Source: Spirochaetaceae bacterium (lineage in GTDB: Bacteria > Spirochaetota > Spirochaetia > Treponematales > Treponemataceae). Taken from it: 64,000 nt of DNA. Shown here piece by piece: positions 1 through 7,299 of the stretch (its first letter is position 1; each line of letters begins with the position of its first letter). Where the stretch lies: NCBI GenBank assembly GCA_017936665.1, contig JAGBFB010000018.1:1-64000 (forward strand), in the 5' to 3' direction. The translations under genes were made by a program, and so were the position numbers. Under the pieces are notes generated by a model that was given only the letters and a program-made list of their open reading frames with translations, was not told where the DNA came from and searched no databases.

Positions 1-473
1 CACAAAGCTTTATCTTTCTCCAATTTTGGATTTGCATGACCAGTCACTAATCAGCTGGAATCTTTCAGAAAGTCCGAATTATGCCCAGACGGTCGATATG
101 CTTGAAAAGGCATTTGCACAAATTCCTGATGGGACTAATCTAATTCTCCATTCTGATCAGGGTTGGCAGTACCAGATGTATGATTATCAAAGGCGTTTGA
201 AAGAAAAAGGAATCCGACAGAGCATGTCCAGAAAAGGGAATTATCTTGATAATTCGGTAATGGAAAATTTCTTCGGTTTATTAAAATCTGAGCTTTTGTA
301 TTTACAGGAGTTTGAGCCTATTGAACATTTCAAAAAGGAATTGATTGAATACTTGTCTTGGTACAACGAAAAAAGAATTAAAGTTAAATTAAAAGGACTG
401 CCCCCTTTACAATTCAGGAATCAGTCCTTAAAATCAGCCTAGTTAAAGTGTCCAATAATTGGGGTGCACTTCA
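1..473 (+). mobile_element. IS3-family (IS150-like) insertion sequence, right end
   Basis: The left window edge cuts through an insertion sequence. What remains is the 3' part of the transposase gene plus a terminal stretch with the sequence TGGGGTGCACTTCA-like ending near 473, the expected position of the right inverted repeat (about 447-473). The left end lies outside the window, so element length and target-site duplication cannot be read. It marks the boundary of the accessory island that follows. Confidence 0.75.
2..442 (+). CDS. IS3-family transposase OrfB, C-terminal part (5' truncated by window edge)
   Basis: This is the catalytic DDE/RNase H-like integrase half of an IS3/IS150-type transposase, which cuts and joins DNA during transposition. 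The frame is open from base 2 (reading KLYLSPILDLHD), so the gene begins outside the window and the TTG at 26 is not a real start. Visible family signatures are LILHSDQGWQY, which carries the second catalytic Asp, then SRKGNYLDNSVMENFFG and LKSELL, which carries the catalytic Glu, and the terminal WYNEKR motif. The reading frame is intact to its stop, five bases before the inverted repeat. The element could therefore be active if the missing 5' part is intact. Confidence 0.88.
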   Translation, partial: TKLYLSPILDLHDQSLISWNLSESPNYAQTVDMLEKAFAQIPDGTNLILHSDQGWQYQMYDYQRRLKEKGIRQSMSRKGNYLDNSVMENFFGLLKSELLYLQEFEPIEHFKKELIEYLSWYNEKRIKVKLKGLPPLQFRNQSLKSA

Positions 474-513
474 CTAGTGTATGAAACAATCAAAGTTATC
501 TTACATAATTTTG

Positions 514-543
514 TTGCTCCTTTTATACTTTCGGTGGTATAAT
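514..543 (+). promoter_or_regulatory. Promoter for the RyR/TIR operon
   Basis: A TTGCTC -35 box (514-519) and a perfect TATAAT -10 box (538-543) are separated by 18 bases. They lie about 30 bases upstream of the first RyR gene, which has an AAGGAG ribosome-binding site. The promoter sits just outside the IS end, so the operon has its own promoter and does not depend on readthrough from the transposase. Confidence 0.6.
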
Positions 544-572
544 TTTTATTATTTAAGAAGGAGAATATCGTT

Positions 573-824
573 ATGGAAGAAATTCTTTTAAATTCCAACG
601 ACATCATCGAAAAAATTTCAGAGCAAGTTCATAACACATGGATGGAAAATCGTATACAAGAAGGTTGGTCTTATGGACCTGAACGTAATAATTTACTAAA
701 GCAAACACCATGTATAGTTCCTTATGATGAATTACCAGAGTTTGAAAAAGAATATGATCGAAAAACAGTAAGAGCCACAATAAAGGGATTATATAATCTT
801 GGTTTTTTGATAATAAAAAAATAA
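573..824 (+). CDS. Stand-alone RyR-domain protein
   Basis: This 83-residue protein consists almost entirely of one RyR domain (ryanodine-receptor repeat, Pfam PF02026). Diagnostic features in order are an H-x-x-W motif (VHNTW), GWSYGPERN, a Lys-rich step ending in PCIVPYDELPEFEK, then YDRKTVRATIK and a hydrophobic tail. Bacterial RyR domains occur in phage and conflict-system proteins and are thought to bind a small ligand, possibly a nucleotide, but the ligand is unproven. The start is ATG with AAGGAG about nine bases upstream. The next gene begins 16 bases later and carries a second RyR domain, so the two probably work together. I infer a sensor or ligand-binding partner; no enzyme activity is visible. 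Confidence 0.8.
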   Translation: MEEILLNSNDIIEKISEQVHNTWMENRIQEGWSYGPERNNLLKQTPCIVPYDELPEFEKEYDRKTVRATIKGLYNLGFLIIKK

Positions 825-840
825 GTGAGGTACGTAAATT

Positions 841-3006
841 ATGATTAATATTTTGGGAAATTTTGTATTTTGGACAGTTTTGAGTTTTGTTATTCTTCTT
901 GCTTTTATTATTATTGCATTTACAACTCATAGAGGGAAACGACGAAATTATAAATACATGGCTATTATGTTAATGCTGGGGATCTACTTGTCAAATGTAA
1001 CTTTTATAAGTTCATTAATTTTTTTTGGAAATGCGGTAGAATGGAAAGAAAATATTTCTTCATATAGTGATGTTTCTATAAAAGATTTTTCAAAAAATAC
1101 AAAACTACCAGAAAAAAATTCTGTTTTTCATCATTTTAATACAGAATATAAGATAGTAGATTCAGAATTTTTATTAAGGGATTCTGTTTTATATGGACTA
1201 ATATATTCTACAAAAATGAGTGGACTTGGTTTAAAATATCAGGCATTAATACCAGTATCCTTTTATTTCAGTATTTTTTCTGGAATTTTCTTTGTAGGTC
1301 TTACGATTCTCTCCCCCATAGTTTTTGGTGGTTTAGTCGCATCTTTTTTTGAAGGATTTTTTACCTTTATACACTATTTTATTACCAAGAATTTCTGCGA
1401 TATTTATTACTTTTCAGATTTAAATGAAAAGTCTTTATTACTTGCAAAGGATATTAATGAAAAACAAAAGCACTGTCTTATTGTATTTTGCAATAAGAAT
1501 AAAAAAGCAGACACTAGTCTCTTGCAAGAAGCAAAATATAATGGATTTATTCTTACTACACGAAATGAATTAGATTTTGTTAAAATATCAAAACATAAAC
1601 ATTGTTTTTTCGAAATGAAAAATGATGAAGTAAAAAATCTTACTGATGTTTCTACCCTACTTTCTGAGTTCCAAAAACTTGCTAATAAATATTCTAGTGA
1701 AAGTACAACGAAAAACATATTAATAAATAATCAAATCTATTTGGTTGCAGAAAAAGAAACTTCTTATGAGGTAATTAATAAATTGCAAAAATGTGTAAAT
1801 GTCATAATTCTAAACAGATATAAATCTGCTTTTTATAATTTACTGTTTAACAAGCCTTTGTATGAATGTTTAGGTGACCGTAAAGATTTCTCTATTACTG
1901 TTATAGGATCAGGGAAGTGCAGTTCTGAAATTATAAAAGCTTGTGTATGGTGTACTCAACTAGGAAATGATTATTCAACAAAAATAAATGTAATAGACAA
2001 GAATGCAACAGTCTTGGAAAAAAGATTAAAAAAAGAATGTCCTGAATTAATTTCAAATTCATACAACATCAATTTTTTTGATTGTGATATATCAACACCA
2101 GCATTTAACAATATTTTGGAAACAAAGTGTGCTGATACAAATTATATAGCAGTTGCAAATGGTTCCGATGATGACAATTTACGAATTGCAATGGAATTAA
2201 GAAGATTCTATCTCTCCTCTTCTTCAGAATTTGATAATCTACCAGTTATAAATGTTTATATAGAGAATGATGAATACTTGCAAAGCGTTAAGGGATTAAT
2301 AAATTCATCTTTAGAAGATAAAAAAAATAATTATATTTTGGAATCATTTGGTTCAGATAAAGAATTTTATTCTTATTCAATGTTTAATGATTCCGATATT
2401 GAAAAACTTGCATTAAATTCAAGTTGTGTTTACTGGAAATATAGGAAAGATAATCATCCAGAAGAAAATTATACTGTTTCAGAACTAAACAATATGTACT
2501 TTTTTGATAAAGAATTTGAAAAAAACTCAAATAGAACAAATGCAATTCACCTTGTTTATAAATTATATTTATTAGGTTTTGGGATAAGAAAAAAATCAGA
2601 TCCAAATATAACACAAGAACAGAAAATTTCCGCACCAGAGTTGTTGAAGCGATTAAAAGAAAATCTTGCTGATAAAAGTAAGCTAGATAATCTTGCGTAT
2701 ATAGAACATGACCGCTGGAATGCATTTTATAGGAGCGAAGGATGGTGTGGAATCCCTTATGACAAATGGGATGCTTTTAAGAAACAATATAATAAACAGA
2801 AAAATTATGTAGTTAAGCAGCATGCATGTATTTGTTCTTACGATATGTTACAAGAAGTTGAGAAAAAGTTTAATGGAGATTACAGATCCTATGATTATGC
2901 TTTTATGAAATATCTTACAATGACACTAGGATTGGAAAAAGAACCTAATCCAAAGGAACCTGAAATCAATGTTTTTGGTGTGGAATATATTTTGGTAGAA
3001 CTCTGA
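841..3006 (+). CDS. Membrane protein with tandem Rossmann (TrkA-N-like) and C-terminal RyR domains
   Basis: This 721-residue protein has hydrophobic segments at about 6-28, 40-63 and 135-181. A cytoplasmic part follows. The first unit (about 185-345) looks like a degenerate Rossmann fold. The second (about 349-460) has a nucleotide-binding glycine motif, VIGSGKCSSEI, and an acidic residue after the next strand (NVIDKN), as in TrkA-N/RCK subunits of potassium channels. The C-terminus (about 612-692) is a RyR domain with EHDRWNAF, SEGW, CSYDMLQEVEKKF. Membrane helices plus an RCK-like sensor plus RyR suggest a ligand-gated membrane effector or channel. It lies 16 bases after a stand-alone RyR gene and 14 bases before a TIR gene, which implies one transcript. 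The channel role is inference; no canonical K+ selectivity filter (TVGYG) is seen. Confidence 0.7.
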   Translation: MINILGNFVFWTVLSFVILLAFIIIAFTTHRGKRRNYKYMAIMLMLGIYLSNVTFISSLIFFGNAVEWKENISSYSDVSIKDFSKNTKLPEKNSVFHHFNTEYKIVDSEFLLRDSVLYGLIYSTKMSGLGLKYQALIPVSFYFSIFSGIFFVGLTILSPIVFGGLVASFFEGFFTFIHYFITKNFCDIYYFSDLNEKSLLLAKDINEKQKHCLIVFCNKNKKADTSLLQEAKYNGFILTTRNELDFVKISKHKHCFFEMKNDEVKNLTDVSTLLSEFQKLANKYSSESTTKNILINNQIYLVAEKETSYEVINKLQKCVNVIILNRYKSAFYNLLFNKPLYECLGDRKDFSITVIGSGKCSSEIIKACVWCTQLGNDYSTKINVIDKNATVLEKRLKKECPELISNSYNINFFDCDISTPAFNNILETKCADTNYIAVANGSDDDNLRIAMELRRFYLSSSSEFDNLPVINVYIENDEYLQSVKGLINSSLEDKKNNYILESFGSDKEFYSYSMFNDSDIEKLALNSSCVYWKYRKDNHPEENYTVSELNNMYFFDKEFEKNSNRTNAIHLVYKLYLLGFGIRKKSDPNITQEQKISAPELLKRLKENLADKSKLDNLAYIEHDRWNAFYRSEGWCGIPYDKWDAFKKQYNKQKNYVVKQHACICSYDMLQEVEKKFNGDYRSYDYAFMKYLTMTLGLEKEPNPKEPEINVFGVEYILVEL

Positions 3007-3020
3007 TAAGGAGAATAAGT

Positions 3021-4892
3021 GTGTTGCAATGTTTTATTAGCCATTGTTCTGATGATTTAGAATCAATTGTTAATCAGTTAGATAGTATACTTTCTAAACA
3101 TTTTTCAAAAAATAAATACAGTTTTTTTTGTTCTTCCACATCAAGTAATCCTCTTTTACCTGGGACTGATGTTGGCGGTGAATTAAAGAAAAAACTTAAA
3201 GAATCAAAATGTATGATAGCAATTGTTACTGATAATTATTTACGCAGTCCTATAAGTTTAACTGAATTAAGTGCAAAATGGTTTTCTGGTGACAACAGTA
3301 GCATTATACCATTGGTTTTTTCTTCCGAAGGTGAAAACTATTTTAAACAGAAATTTATTTCCAACTTGGTCTATTTAAACACAATGGATACAAAGCGTTC
3401 TCGTATCAATGCAGAACTAATGTTAAAATGTTTAAAAGAAAATAATTTTATTCCTAAAAATGACAGCAATTTTTTAGATGAATTAACTTATTTTTTTGAA
3501 ACTTGTAAACAGAATGCTTCTAAGAGAGCTTTTATTGGAAGTGGAGATGTATATCAAAACATTAATTCTTTCTGTGAAGATAAAGGAATAAAACAATTAG
3601 GTAAAGGAGTACTTTCACCTGACATCGTAAGGAAACGTCTTGCAAGAAGAAAAGAAATATTTATTGTTATGACTACGGGAAGTTCTTTTATCGATACATA
3701 TTCAAAAGATTTTTTACAGAATGAAATTGCAAACGGCACATCTGTTTATATGATTCTTCCAAATAAACATTCAGATTTTTGTAAAGATGTTGCTTTTGTA
3801 GAATCTCCAGAAAATAATATTGAAAATTACGAGAGAATATCTCGTGAATTCGACTCGGCAGTAAGCAAATTAAAATTTGTATTAAATGAGGCAAAAACAT
3901 TAGCAAGTAACAAGAATAATATCGGACATGTGTTTATATGTGCTGCTTATAATTTATTAAGGCAAACCATTTGTATAGGAAGAAGCGAAAACGATGAATG
4001 TTGGGGTTGGCTTAATACAACTATGCCTCCCGCTAGGACGGCAGGAAATACTCCTACAATTGTTTTTGAGGGAAATGCTTCAGATAAGGATTCCTTTTGT
4101 CATGTTGTTTACCAACATGTACAACAATTAATATATGTGGCTCGGCAAAGGAATGGATTGATAGATCTTGTTAATGAGCCTCATTTTTCATCATTTGAAA
4201 ATGATGAAATTAAGGATGTGAGCGAAAAGCAAGAAATCATTAAAAAATGGAAAGTAAAATTTGAAACAGCTTGTAAATATATGGAAAAAAGACAGGCTGT
4301 TGTTGATAGAGTTTTAATTGAGATCGCCGCTCAACATCCTTTGAAAGGAGAGTTGCCAGGTGAAGAGTTTAAAGCAAGGTTAGATTACGGTTACCAATTA
4401 TATCAAAAATTACGTAAATCAGGAAAGAATGTATATATTTATGTTCCTGGTAGTAAACATATGTTCAACGGAAATATTGATCTTTTGACACTATCGGAAG
4501 CTGGATGTAGGTATTTGCTTTCTTTAGGCATAGAAAAAGATAAACTTTTTGGTGATAATGAAAATATGGAATATATGGGAGAAAATGGAGTTTATAATTC
4601 TTGTGATGAATGTTTTGTGAGTTCTAGTATTTTCAATGACTATTCGTTTGGTCAATTACATTGTGTATGTTCACCCAACCAAGTAACAAGAAAGCAACTC
4701 TTTTACTTGAATTATAAAATAGTACCGTTTATTCATACAGTTTCTGAAGAAAATATGTTTCACAATTTTACTGATGAACTATTTAACAGTGTTCCTACTG
4801 TTTTATATAAATATCCTGATTGGAGTATTCCAGAATGTCCGATTTTTGAGAAATCTCGATTGGAACGTATGCCTGGATATAGGAAAGGATGA
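3021..4892 (+). CDS. TIR-domain protein with C-terminal DUF218/YdcF-like domain
   Basis: This 623-residue protein begins with a TIR domain (about 1-120): CFISHCSDD, PGTDVGGELKKKLKESK, IVTDNYLRSP. A Glu at about residue 82 in LTELSAKW sits where TIR NAD-glycohydrolases carry the catalytic Glu. The middle (about 168-355) is unassigned but shows distinctive motifs, FIGSGDVYQN, IFIVMTTGSSF, ECWGW and TMPPART. The last part (about 425-580) resembles DUF218/YdcF (PF02698), with a basic-helix/strand start (YQLYQKLRKSGKNVYIYV), a G-S turn, and an LGIEKDKLFGD segment typical of that fold. The start is GTG, seven bases after AAGGAG. It is the last gene of the RyR operon and probably the enzymatic effector, cleaving NAD or a related nucleotide; this is inferred. 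Confidence 0.75.
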   Translation: MLQCFISHCSDDLESIVNQLDSILSKHFSKNKYSFFCSSTSSNPLLPGTDVGGELKKKLKESKCMIAIVTDNYLRSPISLTELSAKWFSGDNSSIIPLVFSSEGENYFKQKFISNLVYLNTMDTKRSRINAELMLKCLKENNFIPKNDSNFLDELTYFFETCKQNASKRAFIGSGDVYQNINSFCEDKGIKQLGKGVLSPDIVRKRLARRKEIFIVMTTGSSFIDTYSKDFLQNEIANGTSVYMILPNKHSDFCKDVAFVESPENNIENYERISREFDSAVSKLKFVLNEAKTLASNKNNIGHVFICAAYNLLRQTICIGRSENDECWGWLNTTMPPARTAGNTPTIVFEGNASDKDSFCHVVYQHVQQLIYVARQRNGLIDLVNEPHFSSFENDEIKDVSEKQEIIKKWKVKFETACKYMEKRQAVVDRVLIEIAAQHPLKGELPGEEFKARLDYGYQLYQKLRKSGKNVYIYVPGSKHMFNGNIDLLTLSEAGCRYLLSLGIEKDKLFGDNENMEYMGENGVYNSCDECFVSSSIFNDYSFGQLHCVCSPNQVTRKQLFYLNYKIVPFIHTVSEENMFHNFTDELFNSVPTVLYKYPDWSIPECPIFEKSRLERMPGYRKG

Positions 4893-5190
4893 TTAATCTC
4901 TCTCAATACATCTGTTATATAATCGAGTTCAGTATATCTTTTTACTTGTGGATATAGCCCTGTGAGATATAAATAAATCTGGTTTGCTTTTTCTAACAGT
5001 TTTTTATCATATGGTTTTCTAAGTGTGGCAAGGGAACTATAAAAACAAGTAAAAAGATGATAACACTCCATGTTCTTAGTTTCAAATATGACTTGTTCAC
5101 TATAAGCAATGCCTTTTCTATAATATTCCTCAAATTTATCAAAATCTTCTAATTCATAATATACAGAAGCAATTGACCCACAAACTCAAA
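4893..5190 (-). pseudogene. 3' remnant of a fourth TIR/TPR-array gene
   Basis: On the minus strand the frame from about 5187 reads VYYELEDFDKFEEYYRKG, a TPR unit, followed by LRKPYDKKLLEKANQIY and a LYPQVKRY tail. The three full array members end with the same pattern (QKPYDKRLLEKALNIY, KEPYNRALLFQALQIY, REPYDQNLLEEALEIY). Homology stops at about 4893, exactly where the convergent TIR-DUF218 gene ends, and the antisense frame then runs on into that gene without its own stop. Upstream of about 5190 the frame is broken. It is therefore a decayed copy and not a gene. Confidence 0.75.
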
Positions 5191-5838
5191 GTTATGTGAA
5201 TATAGAGATGAATTTTTGAAAAAAATGAACAATGAAAAAATATGACGTTGCTCTCAAAATGATGTAAAAACAACAAGTTCAGAAAAAGACACTAGTCTTA
5301 TAGACAATTTAAGATATAATAAAAGAATGGGCTAGCTAAATTAATCTATATTATTTTTGGTAAAACGGTATCGCTTTCCCAAAATCATAATTTATAGGCG
5401 TATTTTTATGAAAGCCTTAAATAGTATAAGGAATTTAACCCAAGAACTTAAATTTTCCAAAACAGTTTAAGGGATGGATTTCTGAGACTGTCCAATTGCA
5501 GTAAATCTTTTTTCAAAAATAGCAATGAAGAAATGAAAAATGAACTTTCTTGTTTTGATATTCAAGGATTTGAGAAATAAGTAGAAGCACTTGAGAATCA
5601 AAAAAAGAACAAGTAATTCGTGGTGTTGACAGAATCAACCAATATCGCTGCTAAAATATCAATCAAAAGTTCGTATTTTTATTTCCAGAACACACCGAAC
5701 TCCGTCCTTTCAGAGAACAATCCCATGAAAAAAGTTGACAGGGATGTAGATATGTAAATTTATTGGATTTTGATTTGTTTTTTGAGTCTCCATAATAATA
5801 TAATTCACTTCATAGAAGCGTTGAATATAACTTCGTGG
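5191..5838. other. Degenerate intergenic DNA, no intact gene
   Basis: About 650 bases contain only short frames interrupted by stops. Some plus-strand stretches still look coding, for example around 5535-5640 (MKNELSCFDIQGFEK, then after a stop VEALENQKK) and around 5680-5790 (FPEHTELRPFREQ, then VNLLDFDLFFESP). I do not recognise the family. The most economical reading is one or more decayed accessory or transposon genes. No RNA gene or convincing promoter was seen. Confidence 0.4.
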
Positions 5839-7233
5839 TCAATTCATACACTCTTTAATTACTGCTAAATGATATGAAAAATCTCCCACTAGGGGATATT
5901 CTGTAACAAGAAAAGTATAAATTTCTAAAGCTTCTTCTAACAAATTTTGGTCATATGGCTCTCGACAACAAGCTAGAAGACAATAGGCAAGGCCTAAATT
6001 CTGATAATCCTGTATTTCGTTTGTCTTTTCAAATATTTTCTTCCTTCGATTAAGATGTTTACGATAAAAACGTTCAGATTTTTCAATTTCTCCTTTCTTT
6101 CTATTAAGGTCACCAAAATCCTGATAACAAATTGTTAAATTACGATAATCTTCTATACTTTTAGTTTCATTAAAAATATCTCTTAATAGTAAATATGAAT
6201 TTTTAAAACAAGTTTCTGCTTCTTCTTGTTTTTCAATCTTTAAGTAAACAATTCCAAGTTGATGATATCCAACTGCTAAATCACATCGATATATATAATT
6301 ATTATTTTCTTGCAATAATTGTTCACTTAAAAAAAGTGCTTTTTCATAAAACTTCAAAGCATTATTCACATTACCGTGTCTAAAATATATATTTCCTTGC
6401 CTTTCATAACCCAAAGATAAAAGACGTTGTATGTTTTCGGACTTGGATATCTCCATTAATCCTTCACAAATGTCACTTTGCTTCCTAAAACATTCTTGAG
6501 CTTCGGATTCACTATTAGGCCCCTCTTGTTCAAGAACTTGTCCAAGATTCCAATAAATATTCGCTAAATTATATCTTGTTTCTTCTGTGAATTCCGTATC
6601 TAATAATCTCCAACAAAAATCAATACTCTTTTTGAAATAATTTTTTGCCTTTGTTAAATTTCTTTGTTGGAAGAAATAATTTCCAAAAATATTGAAATAT
6701 CTTATTAATTCAGGGAAAAGTTCTATATTAGTTGTCTTTTCTGCCACCTGCTCAATAAAAGTAAATATATTAAAGTTAAAGTCTTCTGCATTAGTAAACT
6801 TTTGTTTATTCATTAGGTAATCCCTATAGGTGCAAATAAATTGCCGAAGATAATACACCTTTCCTGTTTTTTCTACTATTTTATTTATTAGTTCTAACTG
6901 TTCTTTAATATACTTATCAACCTCTTTTAGTTTTCCCATTTCTTTACATATATTAATATATTTGCTATAACTTGCTAACAAATTCACATTTTCTTTTATG
7001 TAATCTTTATTTTCCACTAATTGCTTACCAATTGTGATTCCTTTATGATAAAATTTTTCAGCAGTTTCAAGATTTTTTCTACCTGCAAAAAAATCTCCAA
7101 GAAACATATAACATCCAAGATATATTTGTTGAAATTTAGTAAAAGTCTTATCTTTGGGTATCTGCTTAATCAAATAAGAAATCATTCTATAATACTTTTC
7201 AATTTCAACATAGTTTTCTTTTTTGATATTCAA
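5839..7233 (-). pseudogene. TPR-repeat C-terminal half of a frameshifted TIR-TIR-TPR protein
   Basis: The 464-residue frame holds nothing but TPR helices (about ten units such as EEAETCFKNSYLLL and KKGEIEKSERFYRKH) and ends with the tail REPYDQNLLEEALEIYTFLV found in its paralogues. It has no TIR domain of its own, and the only available start is TTG with no good ribosome-binding site. Reading upstream in the same frame continues through SLLASCERLINLNIKKENY to the A-run that ends the preceding gene, so this is the 3' half of one gene with 7287-9269. A joined product would be about 1140 residues, close to the 1047-residue paralogue. It could still be made by ribosomal or transcriptional slippage. 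Confidence 0.8.
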
Positions 7234-7286
7234 ATTAATTAATCTCTCACAACTAGCAAGTAAAGAACAAAAAGCATCATATGTAT

Positions 7287-7299
7287 TTATTTTTTTTTT
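7287..7299 (-). other. Frameshift site: run of ten A on the coding strand
   Basis: Positions 7290-7299 are ten T on the plus strand, ten A in the mRNA sense, and the stop codon of the upstream frame (7287-7289) follows immediately. One extra A, or a -1 slip on the A-AAA-AAA heptamer, would move reading into the downstream TPR frame without another stop. The run is both a hypermutable homopolymer and a classical slippery sequence. Confidence 0.75.

Noticed and set aside
841-3006. Potassium channel with a selectivity filter
   Set aside because: The Rossmann domains resemble RCK units, but no TVGYG-type filter was found in the membrane part, so a K+ channel is not claimed.
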